A stretch of 64,000 bases of DNA from Saccharopolyspora endophytica (GTDB taxonomy: Bacteria > Actinomycetota > Actinomycetes > Mycobacteriales > Pseudonocardiaceae), in NCBI RefSeq assembly GCF_018070075.1, contig NZ_JAGPXE010000001.1, positions 124,001 through 188,000 on the forward strand, read 5' to 3'. A program made the position numbers and the translations under genes. Numbering within the stretch: position 1 is the first letter of the stretch; every line of letters begins with the position of its first letter. This document shows, piece by piece, positions 27,835 to 37,377 of the stretch. Under the pieces are notes generated by a model. That model was not told the origin of the DNA, did no database searches, and worked only from the letters and a program-made list of their open reading frames with translations.

Positions 27835-28956
27835 TCAGCGCTCGTCCTCGCCCGCGATGAAGTCCTCGACCGCCTGGTAGGCGTCGGAGTCGGAGTACTG
27901 CTCCGGCGGCGACTTCATGAAGTACGACGAAGCCGACAGGATCGGGCCGCCGATGCCGCGGTCCTTGGCGATCTTGGCGGCGCGGATCGCGTCGATGATG
28001 ATCCCCGCCGAGTTCGGCGAGTCCCACACCTCGAGCTTGTACTCCAGGTTCAGCGGCACGTCGCCGAAGGCGCGTCCCTCCAGCCGGATGTAGGCCCACT
28101 TGCGGTCGTCCAGCCACGGCACGTAGTCGGAGGGACCGATGTGCACGTTGCGCTTGCCCAGGTCGCGGTCGACCTGCGAAGTCACCGACTGCGTCTTGGA
28201 GGTCTTCTTCGACTCCAGGCGCTCCAGCTCCTTCATGTTCATGAAGTCCATGTTGCCGCCGACGTTGAGCTGCATCGTGCGGTCCAGGTGCACGCCCCGG
28301 TCCTCGAACAGCTTGGCCAGCACGCGGTGCGTGATGGTGGCGCCGACCTGCGACTTGATGTCGTCGCCGACGATCGGCACGCCGGCCTCGGTGAACTTGG
28401 CGGCCCACTCCGGGTCGGAGGCGATGAACACCGGCAGGGCGTTGACGAAGCCCACGCCCGCGTCGATGGCGCACTGCGCGTAGAACTTGTCGGCGTCCTC
28501 GGAGCCCACCGGCAGGTAGGACACCAGGACGTCGACCTCGGCGTCGCGCAGCGCCTGGACCACGTCGACCGGCTGCTCGTCGGACTCCTCGATGGTCTCC
28601 CGGTAGAACCGGCCGAGACCGTCGTGGGTGTGCCCGCGCTGCACGGTGACGCCCAGCGGCGGCACGTCGGCGATCTTGATGGTGTTGTTCTCGCTGGCGA
28701 CGATGGCCTCGGAGAGATCCCGGCCGACCTTCTTGGCGTCCACGTCGAACGCGGCGGCGAACTTCACGTCGCTGACGTGGTAGTCGCCGAAGGCGACGTG
28801 CATCAATCCGGGCACCCTCGTGTCCGGATCGGCGTCGGAGTAGTAGTGCACACCCTGCACCAGCGATGCAGCGCAGTTCCCAACGCCGACGATCGCCACT
28901 CGCACCGAGCGACCGGGACGATCTCCGCCCATGGCAGGGCCCTCCTTCTTGGTCAT
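27835..28956 (-). CDS. ino1: Inositol-1-phosphate synthase
   Basis: The NAD-dependent enzyme converts glucose-6-phosphate to inositol-1-phosphate, the first step toward phosphatidylinositol, its mannosides and mycothiol. The 373-residue protein has the Rossmann motif [16 protein letters not shown] near the N-terminus. The family core contains [14 protein letters not shown] and GGNMDFMN, and the SKTQSV region and [10 protein letters not shown] follow. Two starts are possible: ATG 28956, overlapping the padR stop (ATGA) after AAGGA, or ATG 28932, after GGAGG eight bases upstream. It forms an operon with the padR gene, matching Rv0046c-Rv0047c in mycobacteria, so the PadR protein probably regulates it. 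Confidence 0.95.
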   Translation of the reverse strand: MTKKEGPAMGGDRPGRSVRVAIVGVGNCAASLVQGVHYYSDADPDTRVPGLMHVAFGDYHVSDVKFAAAFDVDAKKVGRDLSEAIVASENNTIKIADVPPLGVTVQRGHTHDGLGRFYRETIEESDEQPVDVVQALRDAEVDVLVSYLPVGSEDADKFYAQCAIDAGVGFVNALPVFIASDPEWAAKFTEAGVPIVGDDIKSQVGATITHRVLAKLFEDRGVHLDRTMQLNVGGNMDFMNMKELERLESKKTSKTQSVTSQVDRDLGKRNVHIGPSDYVPWLDDRKWAYIRLEGRAFGDVPLNLEYKLEVWDSPNSAGIIIDAIRAAKIAKDRGIGGPILSASSYFMKSPPEQYSDSDAYQAVEDFIAGEDER

Positions 28957-29576
28957 CTGTCGTGTCCTTGCTTGATGTGAGCCGGTGGCGGATCACCCGC
29001 GTCTGGGTTCCCACCGGCATCGGGCCGCCCGGACGTCGAGGCAGCTGCCTGCTCGCCGCGTTCGGTCTCGATGATCTCGTCCAGCCAGCGAACCTCGCGC
29101 TCGCTGTGGTCCAGCCGCAGCCGGTGCAGTTCCCGCGTGTAGCGGTCGAGGCACTCGCCGGAACGGGCCAGCGCGCTGCGCAGCCCCTCCTGGCGCTCCT
29201 CCACCCGGCGGCGCCGGGCCAGCAGGATGCGCATGCGCGCCTCGGCGGGCGTGCGGGAGAAGAACACCACGTGCACGCCGAAGGCGTTGTCCTCGCAGGA
29301 GCGGGGACCGCTGTCGGCGACCAGCTCGTCGAAGCGCTGCTCACCGGCGGCGGTGATGCGGTACACGCGGCGGGCGCGGCGGCCCCACGCCTTGGACTCC
29401 TCGGCGTCCGGTTCCTCTTCGATCAGCCCGGCCCGGCACAGCCTGCGCAGCGTCGGGTACAGCGATCCGCACGAGAGCGCGCGGAACACGCCGAGCGTGT
29501 CGTTCAGCTGTTTCCGCAGCTCGTACCCGTGCATCGAGGAGCTGTGCAGGAGCCCGAGCACCGCGAGTTCGAGCAT
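28953..29576 (-). CDS. PadR family transcriptional regulator
   Basis: The 207-residue protein has the PadR winged helix at the N-terminus ([19 protein letters not shown], then [19 protein letters not shown]). A longer helical C-terminal domain (about residues 110-170), rich in arginine and glutamate, is characteristic of the PadR-s2/AphA subgroup and serves dimerisation. A disordered tail follows. I place the start at ATG 29576 since AGGAGG is five bases upstream; GTG 29582 would overlap that site. It is coupled to ino1 by a four-base overlap. A perfect palindrome 77 bases upstream (29653) is a likely autoregulatory operator. Confidence 0.9.
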   Translation of the reverse strand: MLELAVLGLLHSSSMHGYELRKQLNDTLGVFRALSCGSLYPTLRRLCRAGLIEEEPDAEESKAWGRRARRVYRITAAGEQRFDELVADSGPRSCEDNAFGVHVVFFSRTPAEARMRILLARRRRVEERQEGLRSALARSGECLDRYTRELHRLRLDHSEREVRWLDEIIETERGEQAAASTSGRPDAGGNPDAGDPPPAHIKQGHDR

Positions 29577-29652
29577 CTGCACCTCCTACGAGCGTCTAAT
29601 AGGCGCCGCGAATAATAAGGACTGCCAGCGCTGGCAGGGGCACCCGGCGGAG

Positions 29653-29672
29653 TATATCGCGCCGATATATCG
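29653..29672. promoter_or_regulatory. Palindromic operator between padR and DUF5318 gene
   Basis: TATATCG-CGC-CGATATA (29653-29669) is a perfect interrupted palindrome in GC-rich DNA. Its right half extends into CGATATATCG, itself a palindrome. It lies between divergent padR and the DUF5318 gene and is the obvious candidate target for the PadR protein. Confidence 0.55.
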
Positions 29673-29776
29673 GGGCTCATCATCGAGCGGGGTCAGAGGT
29701 GTTCGGCGTCACCGCACGTGATGGCGGAGATACCCGCCTGCCCTGAACGGCGCATGGAGCGCGCTGGGGCGGCACG

Positions 29777-29782
29777 TACCCT
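29777..29782 (+). promoter_or_regulatory. -10 box of DUF5318 gene
   Basis: TACCCT ends six bases before GTG 29789, in the leaderless arrangement. It abuts another in-frame GTG at 29783, which is thereby ruled out as start. Confidence 0.55.
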
Positions 29783-29788
29783 GTGGTC

Positions 29789-30193
29789 GTGCGGACCCAA
29801 CGGCAAGTGGTCGACTACGCGTTGCAGCGCCGAGCGCTCCTCGCGCAGTTGCACGCTGGCCGGGTCGGGGTGATGGAGGTCTGCGACGCCGACCCGTACT
29901 TGCTTCAGGCGGCGAAGTTCCACGGTGAACCCAGCGACACCACCTGCCCCGTGTGCAGGAAGGAAGAGCTGACCCAGGTCTCCTGGGTGTTCGGCGACGC
30001 TCTCAAGCACGCGTCCGGATCGGCGCGCAAACCCGAAGAGCTGGACCGGATGGCCAACCTGTTCGAGGAGTTCAACGTCTACGTCGTCGAGGTGTGCCGC
30101 ACATGTAACTGGAACCACCTGGTGCTGTCTTACGTTCTCGGGACCAACGGCTTGAACGACGGCCGATCCGGGCGCAAGACTGCAGCGGAGTGA
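29789..30193 (+). CDS. DUF5318 family protein, zinc-ribbon-like
   Basis: The 134-residue protein is homologous by context to Rv0049 and is found just upstream of ponA across mycolic-type actinobacteria. Two cysteine pairs, CPVC in the middle and CRTC near the C-terminus, followed by NWNHLVLSYVLG, suggest a single zinc-binding ribbon. The rest is helical with charged residues (RQVVDYALQRRALL at the start). No enzymatic residues are visible. The start is set by the -10 hexamer TACCCT six bases upstream. Its conserved linkage to the class A PBP gene suggests a role in envelope growth, but that is inference. Confidence 0.88.
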   Translation: MRTQRQVVDYALQRRALLAQLHAGRVGVMEVCDADPYLLQAAKFHGEPSDTTCPVCRKEELTQVSWVFGDALKHASGSARKPEELDRMANLFEEFNVYVVEVCRTCNWNHLVLSYVLGTNGLNDGRSGRKTAAE

Positions 30194-30296
30194 GATTCGG
30201 TCGTGCACCCGGCACGCCCGCACGCGCCGATGCGGCGCACCCCCGACGTGAACGCATCACCGGCGTCGCCCCGACGCCTGTCCTGGAGGCCAACTC

Positions 30297-33200
30297 GTGA
30301 ACGACGAGCGTGACGACCATGCCAAGGGCCGCCACTCCCGGCATCCGAACCCCGACGGTCGCCCCACGCCACCCCCGCCGCAGAACCCCGGCCAGCCCGG
30401 TGGTCAAGCAGGACCACCGCAGCGGCCGGCGGGCGGACCCCCGCCGCCCCCGCCCGGTGGTCCGGCGTGGCCGGGAGAGCAGCCCGGTGGTCGCCCCGGA
30501 GCCGGTGGGCAGCAGCCGCCGCCCCCGCCGGGACGTCCCGGCGGTCAGCAGCCGCAGTGGCCCGGGGCCGAGGCCCCGGAGGAGACGACCGGTGCGTGGA
30601 CGCCGTCCTTCGACGACGACTCCGCGCCGGGTTCGAGCCCGTCGCCGCTGACCAGCAAGTTAAACGGGGAGGACGACGCGACGAGCTACTCGCCGTCGCC
30701 GCCGCCTCCTCCCCCGGGCCGTCCTGGTCCGCCGCCGGCGGGGCAGCAGCCGCCCGCCGGTCGTCCCGCTCCGCCGCCAGGTGAGGCGCCGACGCAGAAC
30801 CTCCCGCAGACCCCGAGCGCCGACCGGGGTGCTGCCGGTGCCGCGGGAGCGGCCGGAGCCGGCGGTGCCGCCGCCGGTGCGGCCGGTGCCGCCGCCGGTG
30901 CGGCCGGTGCTGCTGCGGCCGGTGCCGCCGGTGCGGGTGCTGCCGCGGGTGCCGCTTCGGCGGGTGCCGGTGTCACCCGCGAGCCGAACCTGCTGACGCA
31001 CTCGGACCAGGCCACGTACAACTACTACGCCGACGACTACGACGACGACCCCTACGGCGACGACGATCGGTTCGGCGACCAGCAGAGCGGCGGTGCCGCT
31101 GACGTCGGCAGCGCCGGTTTCCCCGGCAGGGACGACGACGAGGATCCAGACGACGACATGAGTGCCGCCCAAGCCAAGCGCGCCGTCCTGTGGCGGCGCA
31201 TCCGCAGGGCCTGCTACGTGGGCGCGGCCGCAGCGGTGATCATCCCGACGCTGGTGTTCATCTACGGCTACCTGTTCTGGGAAGCGCCGGACGAGCAGAA
31301 GCTGCTGAACATGAAGCAGCCGATCACCATCACCTACGCGGATGACTCGCCGCTGGCGACGGTGAGCTCGGACGGTTCCCGCGAGGTCGTCCGCGACCTC
31401 AACCAGGTGTCCAAGCCGCTGCGGGACGCGACGATCTCGGCCGAGGACGCGAGCTTCTACACCAACCCCGGCTTCGACTTCCAGGGCATCGCCCGGTCGG
31501 TGTTCTTCATGTTCACCGGCTCCGGCGTCGGTGGTGGTTCGACGATCACCCAGCAGTTCATCAAGCTCGACCTGGAGCTGAACAAGTCGGATCCCGACTA
31601 CGTCCGCAAGGTCAAGGAGATCGTGCTGGCGTTCAAGATCACCAACGAGCGCACCAAGGACGACATCCTCCTGTCGTACCTCAACACCGCCTACTACGGC
31701 CGAGGCGCCAACGGCATCACCGCGGCGGCCAACGCCTACTTCGGCAAGAAGCCCAGCGAGATCACCCCGGCCGAGGCCTCGGTGCTGGCGGGCATGGTGC
31801 AGCGGCCGAAGGGCAACGACCCGCGCGAGGACCTGGAGCAGGCCACCACGCGGTTCAACTACGTGCTCAACCAGATGGTCAAGAACGGCTTCCTGCCCGC
31901 CGGCGAGCGCGAGGGCCTGCAGCTGCCGGAGACCCGCGGTCAGAACGACTGGCGGATCGACCGGCGGCTGACCCCGGACCAGTTCAAGATCAAGGACCAG
32001 GTGCTCCGGGAACTCGAAGAGGCCGGCTACGACGAGGACACGCTGGCCCGCGAGGGCTTCAAGATCAAGACGACGATCGACCCGAAGGCCCAGAAGGCGG
32101 CGGTCGAGGCCGCCACCACCCAGGCCGAGAACACGCTGCCGGACAACATCAAGACGTCGCTGGTGGCGGTCGAGCCCAAGACCGGTGAGGTCAAGGCGTA
32201 CTACGGCGGCGGCGGTGACGTCGGTGGCTACGACTGGGCGGTCGCGCCCACCGAGCCCGGTTCGTCGTTCAAGCCGTTCGCGGTGCTGGCGGGTCTGCAC
32301 AAGGGCCTGGGCATCGGCGAGTTCTACGACGGCAGCAGCCCGCAGACCATCGCGGGAACCGAGTTCGCCAACGCCCCGAACGTCGCTTGCGACGTGCCGA
32401 CCCACTGCGGTGTCCGCGAGGCCATGACGAAGTCGGTGAACACCGTGTTCGTCAACATGGCGGCCCGACTCGGGCCGCCGGCCATCGCCGAGGCCGCGCA
32501 CACCGCGGGTGTCCCGGGGGAGTACAAGTCGGGCAAGGGCTCGACGAAGACCCTGCAGAACGCCAACGGTCAGACCCAGTCCGGTATCGCGCTGGGCATG
32601 TACCCGGTCAAGCCGATCGACATGGCCAACGCGTACGCGACGCTGGCGAACCAGGGCAAGTCGCACACCCCGCACCTGGTCAGGGAGATCACGCCGCGCG
32701 AGGGTCCGCCGATCAAGATCCACAACGAGCCGGTCAAGACGCTCTACGACGAGTCGGAGTCGGAGGCCGCGAAGCTGGCCTACAACACGATCGCGTCGAT
32801 GTTCGACGTCGCCGACCACGCCAAGCGGGGTCTCGAGGGCGACCGGCCGGTGATGTCCAAGACCGGTACGCACCAGTACCTGGACACCAAGGACAACGCC
32901 ACCGCGTGGATGATCGGTGCGACTCCGCAGCTGTCCGCCTCGGTGTCGATGCTGGCCAGCGAGAACGGCCGCAACGTCCCGCTGGAGGACAACTCGGGCA
33001 CCAGCTTCTACGGCGGCAAGTACCCGGCGATGGTGTGGCAGCAGTTCATGAACAGCTACCACAAGGGCCTCAAGGTGGAGCAGTTCAAGAAGACCGACAC
33101 CATCGGTCAGTTCCAGGACATCCCGTTGCCGCCGCCCCCGACCTCGTCGGAGCCGCCGTCGACGTCGGCGCCGCCGCCCACGATGCCGAGCGAATCGCAG

Positions 33201-33341
33201 GACCAGGACCCGACCACCAGCCGGGAGAAGCCCGGTGACGGTCAGGACTGCGGTGGCTTCTTCGAGCCGCCGTGCGAGTCCGAGACGAGCAGCCCCGGTG
33301 AACCCGGTGACGTCGCACCTACGCGGCGGTTCGGCGAATAG
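30297..33341 (+). CDS. ponA: Class A penicillin-binding protein (PonA1-like)
   Basis: The bifunctional enzyme polymerises and cross-links peptidoglycan. The 1014-residue protein has a very long, disordered, proline- and alanine/glycine-rich cytoplasmic part (residues 1-300) and one membrane helix (about 303-327). A GT51 glycosyltransferase domain follows with the catalytic Glu383 in EDASFYTNPGFDF and GGSTITQQF. The transpeptidase domain has S656-x-x-K659, S713-V-N and K855-TGT. A proline-rich C-terminal tail has two cysteines. GTG 30297 follows TGGAGG. It is followed by a hairpin and the GT-C gene, as in mycobacteria (Rv0050-Rv0051). The N-terminus is longer than in most relatives. Confidence 0.95.
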   Translation: MNDERDDHAKGRHSRHPNPDGRPTPPPPQNPGQPGGQAGPPQRPAGGPPPPPPGGPAWPGEQPGGRPGAGGQQPPPPPGRPGGQQPQWPGAEAPEETTGAWTPSFDDDSAPGSSPSPLTSKLNGEDDATSYSPSPPPPPPGRPGPPPAGQQPPAGRPAPPPGEAPTQNLPQTPSADRGAAGAAGAAGAGGAAAGAAGAAAGAAGAAAAGAAGAGAAAGAASAGAGVTREPNLLTHSDQATYNYYADDYDDDPYGDDDRFGDQQSGGAADVGSAGFPGRDDDEDPDDDMSAAQAKRAVLWRRIRRACYVGAAAAVIIPTLVFIYGYLFWEAPDEQKLLNMKQPITITYADDSPLATVSSDGSREVVRDLNQVSKPLRDATISAEDASFYTNPGFDFQGIARSVFFMFTGSGVGGGSTITQQFIKLDLELNKSDPDYVRKVKEIVLAFKITNERTKDDILLSYLNTAYYGRGANGITAAANAYFGKKPSEITPAEASVLAGMVQRPKGNDPREDLEQATTRFNYVLNQMVKNGFLPAGEREGLQLPETRGQNDWRIDRRLTPDQFKIKDQVLRELEEAGYDEDTLAREGFKIKTTIDPKAQKAAVEAATTQAENTLPDNIKTSLVAVEPKTGEVKAYYGGGGDVGGYDWAVAPTEPGSSFKPFAVLAGLHKGLGIGEFYDGSSPQTIAGTEFANAPNVACDVPTHCGVREAMTKSVNTVFVNMAARLGPPAIAEAAHTAGVPGEYKSGKGSTKTLQNANGQTQSGIALGMYPVKPIDMANAYATLANQGKSHTPHLVREITPREGPPIKIHNEPVKTLYDESESEAAKLAYNTIASMFDVADHAKRGLEGDRPVMSKTGTHQYLDTKDNATAWMIGATPQLSASVSMLASENGRNVPLEDNSGTSFYGGKYPAMVWQQFMNSYHKGLKVEQFKKTDTIGQFQDIPLPPPPTSSEPPSTSAPPPTMPSESQDQDPTTSREKPGDGQDCGGFFEPPCESETSSPGEPGDVAPTRRFGE
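30864..30905 (+). repeat. Tandem 21-base repeat inside ponA
   Basis: Two exact copies of a 21-base unit lie head to tail (30864-30884, 30885-30905), each encoding GAAAGAA. They sit in a longer Gly-Ala-rich stretch that continues imperfectly to about 30960. The length may vary between strains. Confidence 0.7.
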
Positions 33342-33356
33342 CCGGAGCTGAGCTGA

Positions 33357-33391
33357 GGAAGGGCACCCGTCGACCCGGCGGGTGCCCTTCC
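33357..33391 (+). terminator. Terminator after ponA
   Basis: Thirteen-base perfect arms (33357-33369 and 33379-33391) are followed by CGCTTTTC. The hairpin lies 15 bases after the ponA stop. Confidence 0.75.
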
Positions 33392-33408
33392 CGCTTTTCG
33401 GGGCCAAG

Positions 33409-33414
33409 TAGCAT
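33409..33414 (+). promoter_or_regulatory. -10 box of the GT-C gene
   Basis: TAGCAT ends six bases before GTG 33421. Coming directly after the ponA terminator, it gives the next gene its own leaderless promoter. Confidence 0.55.
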
Positions 33415-33420
33415 CCGGGC

Positions 33421-35061
33421 GTGTCCACCAACGAATCCGCCGATCGGGAACCAGCGGCGTCCTCGGGGAACGTGCTCGCGGCAGCGGTGGACAGTTCGTC
33501 CCTCTCACCGGCGGATCGGGTCCCGCCGACCTGGACCGAGTCCTTCCCGCGCAAGGTCAGCCGGCTCGTCGGCGGCCCGCTCGGAAGGCACGCGCAGGTC
33601 GGGCGGCAGTGGTTCTGGACGCCGCTGCGGGTGATCCTGCTGCTCGCGGTGCTGACGCTGGCCGCGGCGTGGCTGTTCAAGGCGCCCTGCCAGGTCACCT
33701 ACGACACCAGCAGCGGTCCGCAGCTGGACTGGCGGAACAGCAAGCAGTACGTCGCGATGTGCTACACCGACATCATCCCGCGCTACGGCGTGGGAGATCT
33801 GGCGCCGGACAACGCCTTTCCGTACAAGACCGGCTGGGTGGAGAACGAGGGCACGCCGAACGAGCAGGTCCGCTACATGGAATACCCGGTGCTGACGGGG
33901 CTTTTCCAGTGGATCAACGCCCGCACCGCCGACGGTTGGGCGACGCTGGCCGGTTTCGGCTGGCTCCCGAGTGGACTCACCAGCGTCCTGTACTTCAACA
34001 TCACCGCGCTGTGGCTGGCGGCGGCCTGGCTGGTGACCATCTGGGCGCTGGTCCTGCTGGCTCGCCGCCGCGTCTGGGACGTCGCGCTGGCCGCCGTGTC
34101 ACCGCTGGTCTTCGCGCACGCCTTCACCAACTTCGACGCCCTGGCCGCGGCATTGGGAACCGCCGGTCTGCTGGCCTGGGCGAGGCGACGACCCGTGCTG
34201 GCGGGGGTGCTGATCGGCATCGGCGGCGCCACCAAGCTCTACCCGCTGTTCTTCCTCGGACCGCTGCTGATCCTGGCCTGGCGCGCCGGGAAGCTGCCCG
34301 ACGCGGCGCGCGCGGTGCTGGCCGCCGCGCTGGCGTGGCTGGCCGTGAACGTCCCGATCCTGCTGGCCTACCCGGACGGCTGGGGCGAGTTCTTCCGGCT
34401 GAACAGCCAACGGCCCGCCGACCCGGACTCGCTGTACAACGTGCTGATGCACTTCACCGGCTGGGGCGGTTTCGACGGGCAGCTGCCCGCGGGCGCGACA
34501 CCGGTGGTGCTCAACGCGGTCAGCCTCGGGCTGTTCCTGCTGGCCTGCCTGGCGATCGGTTGGCTCGCGCTGGCCGCGCCGACCCGGCCGCGCGTGGCCC
34601 AGCTGTGCTTCCTGGTGGTGGCGGCGTTCCTGCTGACCAACAAGGTGTGGAGCCCGCAGTACTCGCTGTGGCTGGTTCCGCTCGCGGTGCTGGCGATTCC
34701 GCGCTGGCGGCTGCTGCTGACCTGGATGGTCGTCGACGCGGCCGTGTGGGCGCCGCGCATGTACTACTACCTGGGCACGGCCAACAAGGGACTGCCGGAG
34801 GGCTGGTTCCTGGGCGCGGTGCTGATCCGGGACGCGATGGTCGTGCTGCTGTGCGTGCTGATCGTCCGCGAGGTCCTCGACCCGGCCCGCGACAAGGTGC
34901 GCACCGCGCTGACCGTCCGGGGCGAGCACCCCGGCGGCGTCGACGACCCGTGCGGCGGTCTGCTCGACGGCTCCCGGGACCGGTTCGTGTTACCCGGTGT
35001 CGCCCGTTGGGGGCAGCGAACTCTCGCTGCGGCCCGGGGGGCTCTAGCTTCGAAGCGCTGA
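33421..35061 (+). CDS. GT-C type glycosyltransferase-like membrane protein (Rv0051-like)
   Basis: The 546-residue polytopic protein has a soluble N-terminus of about 65 residues, then ten or more transmembrane helices ([16 protein letters not shown] first). A long first extracytoplasmic loop contains [21 protein letters not shown] and the signature [12 protein letters not shown]. Later segments include [18 protein letters not shown] and [18 protein letters not shown]. These features place it in the DUF2029/GT87-like GT-C group, and the gene next to ponA in mycobacteria (Rv0051) has the same form. The sugar and acceptor are unknown; a cell-wall glycan is likely. A -10 box six bases before GTG 33421 gives independent expression. 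Confidence 0.88.
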   Translation: MSTNESADREPAASSGNVLAAAVDSSSLSPADRVPPTWTESFPRKVSRLVGGPLGRHAQVGRQWFWTPLRVILLLAVLTLAAAWLFKAPCQVTYDTSSGPQLDWRNSKQYVAMCYTDIIPRYGVGDLAPDNAFPYKTGWVENEGTPNEQVRYMEYPVLTGLFQWINARTADGWATLAGFGWLPSGLTSVLYFNITALWLAAAWLVTIWALVLLARRRVWDVALAAVSPLVFAHAFTNFDALAAALGTAGLLAWARRRPVLAGVLIGIGGATKLYPLFFLGPLLILAWRAGKLPDAARAVLAAALAWLAVNVPILLAYPDGWGEFFRLNSQRPADPDSLYNVLMHFTGWGGFDGQLPAGATPVVLNAVSLGLFLLACLAIGWLALAAPTRPRVAQLCFLVVAAFLLTNKVWSPQYSLWLVPLAVLAIPRWRLLLTWMVVDAAVWAPRMYYYLGTANKGLPEGWFLGAVLIRDAMVVLLCVLIVREVLDPARDKVRTALTVRGEHPGGVDDPCGGLLDGSRDRFVLPGVARWGQRTLAAARGALASKR

Positions 35062-35090
35062 TCCGCTCGTCTCGTGGAGGTGCTTCTCAG

Positions 35091-35495
35091 ATGTCAGGTC
35101 GCATGCTGACCGTCGTTCTCGCCGCAGTCGCGGTGGCCATCCCCGCTGCGGCCACGGCCGCGTCGGCCGCGCCACCGGCCCCGGTCCAGGTCCAGCTCGG
35201 TGAGGCCAAGTGCCAGGACATGTCGGCCGTGGTCGCCTCGATGCCGGTTCTCGCGCCCGCGTTCCCCGACGGGGCCCGCACCCCGGTCGTGGAGTACCGC
35301 ATCACCGGCGCGCCGGACGCACCCATGACTCCTTACGAGGTCAAGGTCAACGGCGAGACCAAGGGCTCCGGTTCGGTGGGGGCCAAGGGACTGATCATCT
35401 CCAGCACCTCGCTGCCCAACAACACCACCACCAAGTTCGAGGTCACCTCGGGCGAGAAGGTCCTGGCGTCCCGCACCTACACCCCCGCCTGCTGA
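35091..35495 (+). CDS. Small secreted protein
   Basis: The 134-residue product starts with a signal peptide of about 25 residues (MLTVVLAAVAVAIPAAATA, cleavage ASA-A). The mature protein is rich in beta-type residues, with one cysteine near its start (EAKCQD) and one at its very end (YTPAC), which could pair. The sequence VVEYRITGAPDAPMTPYEVK and the strands around it suggest an Ig-like or small beta-sandwich fold, but no family is known to me. ATG 35091 has GGAGG ten bases upstream. It follows the GT-C gene by 29 bases and may be cotranscribed with it. A terminator follows. Confidence 0.7.
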   Translation: MSGRMLTVVLAAVAVAIPAAATAASAAPPAPVQVQLGEAKCQDMSAVVASMPVLAPAFPDGARTPVVEYRITGAPDAPMTPYEVKVNGETKGSGSVGAKGLIISSTSLPNNTTTKFEVTSGEKVLASRTYTPAC

Positions 35496-35511
35496 ACGGA
35501 CCAGCGCTGAC

Positions 35512-35546
35512 CGTCGCGGCCTCCGGGACTCCCGGAGGCCGCGACG
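35512..35546 (+). terminator. Hairpin after the small secreted protein gene
   Basis: Sixteen-base perfect arms (35512-35527 and 35531-35546) with a three-base ACT loop, 16 bases after the stop codon. Confidence 0.7.
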
Positions 35547-35631
35547 GCGTTCGCGGTGCCGGGGACGGGCAGGGGGTCGGGTCCGGGGTGGGTCAGGGCT
35601 CGTCCCTGAGGTTTCGCGGGCGTCCGCAACG

Positions 35632-35637
35632 CATTCT
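35632..35637 (+). promoter_or_regulatory. Weak -10 box of PspC gene
   Basis: CATTCT ends six bases before ATG 35644. It deviates from TANNNT at the first base, and no ribosome-binding site is present. Confidence 0.35.
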
Positions 35638-35643
35638 GAGTGC

Positions 35644-35838
35644 ATGACGACCTACCAGAAGACGTCCCTGTCCCGTCCGAAGGACCAGGCGATGATCGCC
35701 GGGGTCTGCGCCGGCCTGGCGCGGCGCTTCGACATGAAGCCGACGACCGTCCGGATCCTCTTCCTGCTCTCCTGCCTGCTCCCGGGCCCGCAGTTCGTGG
35801 CCTACATCGTGCTCTGGGCGCTCATCCCGAAGTCCTGA
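35644..35838 (+). CDS. PspC domain protein
   Basis: The 64-residue protein is a lone PspC domain. The typical N-terminal LSRPKDQAMIAGVCAGLARRF is followed by a membrane helix (about residues 36-60, VRILFLLSCLLPGPQFVAYI). PspC proteins are envelope-stress membrane components in the phage-shock response, and isolated short versions are common in actinobacteria. No PspA or partner gene is next to it. ATG 35644 lies six bases after a -10-like hexamer. It converges on the M20 dipeptidase gene with about 58 bases between stops. Confidence 0.85.
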   Translation: MTTYQKTSLSRPKDQAMIAGVCAGLARRFDMKPTTVRILFLLSCLLPGPQFVAYIVLWALIPKS

Positions 35839-35896
35839 CGCTCGCGGGGAGGCAGGACCAGCAGCACCGCCGCGACCGGACCCACGGCGGTGGTGC

Positions 35897-37312
35897 TCAC
35901 CGAGTCGCGTGGGCGTCGAGCACGTAGGCGATGGCGCTGGTGATCTTGGCCGCGAAGGCGAGGTCGAGGCTCTCGTCGGGGACGTGTGCGTTGCTGTCCG
36001 GGCCGAGCGCGCCGGTGACCACGAACTGCGCGTCCGGGTAGGCCTCGTGCAGCAACCCCATGAACGGGATCGAGCCGCCCAGGCCCATGGTCCGCCAGCT
36101 CGCGCCGAAGATCTCCTCACCGGCGGTGTCCAGCGCGCCGGACAGCCACGGCGCCGGGTCCGGTGCGTTCCAGCCCAGGCCCGCTTCGGAGTGCCCGAAG
36201 CTGACGCGGGCGCCGTAGGGCACCTCCTCCGACAGCCGCCGCTGCACGGCGGCCAGCGCGGCCTCGGGGTCGGCGGTCGGCGGCAGCCGGAAGCTCAGCT
36301 GCAGCGTCGTCGACGGGCGCAGGACGTTGCCGGCGTCGGCGGGCTTGGGCAGCCCGTCCGCACCGATCACCGACAGCGTCGGCCGCCAGGCGTTGTTCAG
36401 CGCCAGTTCCACCTCGTCGTCGGTGACCGGCCGCATGCCCTCCGGCCACGGCACCGAGTCGGTGACCATGCCGGGCACGGCCTCGATGGCCGCGCGGGTC
36501 TCGGCGATCCGGTTCTCCGGGATGGACACGGTGAGCTCGGGCAGCAGGATCTCGCCGGTGGCGGAGTCCTCGATGCGGTCGAGCAGCTGCCGCATGATCC
36601 GGAACGAGCTGGGCACGATGCCGCTGGCGATGCCGGAGTGCAGCCCGGAGTCGAGCACCTGCACCTCGACCTCCAGCTGGACCATGCCGCGCAGCGAGTT
36701 CGTCAGCCACATCCGCTGGTAGTCGCCCGCACCGGAGTCCAGGCACACCACCAGCGACACGGCGCCGAGCCGGTTCCGCAGGTGTTCCAGGTAGGCGGGC
36801 AGGTCGGGGCTGCCGGACTCCTCGCCGGTCTCCAGCAGCACGACGCAGCGCGCGTGCGAGCCGCCGTTCGCGCGGACCGCCTCGATCGCGGTGACCGCCG
36901 CGTACCCGGCGTAGCCGTCGTCGGCGGCACCCCGGCCGAAGAGCTTGCCGTCGCGCACCACCGGGGTCCACGGGCCCAGGCCCTCCGACCAGCCGCCGAG
37001 CGGCGGCTGCTTGTCGAGGTGGCCGTAGAGCAGCACGGACTCGTCCGGCGCGTCGGCCGATCCGGGGACGTCCACCAGCAGCAGCGGGGTCCGCCCCGGC
37101 AGCCGGACGACGTCGATCTCGGCGCCGTCGATGCCGCGGCCGTCGATCCACGCCCGCACGTGCTCGATGGCGGCGTCGAGGTGCCCGGTGTTCTCCCAAT
37201 CGGCGTCGAACGACGGCGACACCGCGGGAATCCTCACCAGCTCGGACAGACTCGGCAGAATCGCTTCGTCCCACGCCTGGTCAACGGTCTTGGAAACAGC
37301 TGCTCGATCCAC
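35897..37312 (-). CDS. M20 family dipeptidase
   Basis: The 471-residue zinc peptidase has the conserved ligands of the M20/M28 clan: His98 and Asp100 in LLYGHLDKQP, Asp131 in GRGAADDG, the catalytic/metal pair Glu164-Glu165 in ETGEESGS, and a late histidine in GPDSNAHVPDE. A lid domain lies between about residues 200 and 320. Members hydrolyse dipeptides or other small peptides in the cytosol. The exact substrate is not predictable. GTG 37312 has TAGGAT seven bases upstream, indicating leaderless initiation. It is downstream of, and codirectional with, the GPP34 gene (65-base gap). Confidence 0.9.
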   Translation of the reverse strand: MDRAAVSKTVDQAWDEAILPSLSELVRIPAVSPSFDADWENTGHLDAAIEHVRAWIDGRGIDGAEIDVVRLPGRTPLLLVDVPGSADAPDESVLLYGHLDKQPPLGGWSEGLGPWTPVVRDGKLFGRGAADDGYAGYAAVTAIEAVRANGGSHARCVVLLETGEESGSPDLPAYLEHLRNRLGAVSLVVCLDSGAGDYQRMWLTNSLRGMVQLEVEVQVLDSGLHSGIASGIVPSSFRIMRQLLDRIEDSATGEILLPELTVSIPENRIAETRAAIEAVPGMVTDSVPWPEGMRPVTDDEVELALNNAWRPTLSVIGADGLPKPADAGNVLRPSTTLQLSFRLPPTADPEAALAAVQRRLSEEVPYGARVSFGHSEAGLGWNAPDPAPWLSGALDTAGEEIFGASWRTMGLGGSIPFMGLLHEAYPDAQFVVTGALGPDSNAHVPDESLDLAFAAKITSAIAYVLDAHATR

Positions 37313-37319
37313 GAGCGCG

Positions 37320-37325
37320 ATCCTA
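37320..37325 (-). promoter_or_regulatory. -10 box of the M20 dipeptidase gene
   Basis: TAGGAT on the minus strand ends seven bases before GTG 37312, so this gene probably has its own leaderless promoter despite following the GPP34 gene. Confidence 0.5.
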
Positions 37326-37377
37326 TGCCCGACGTGGGCGGTTGTCCGGATCTCGTCGGCCGAGTGGCGGAATGCCG

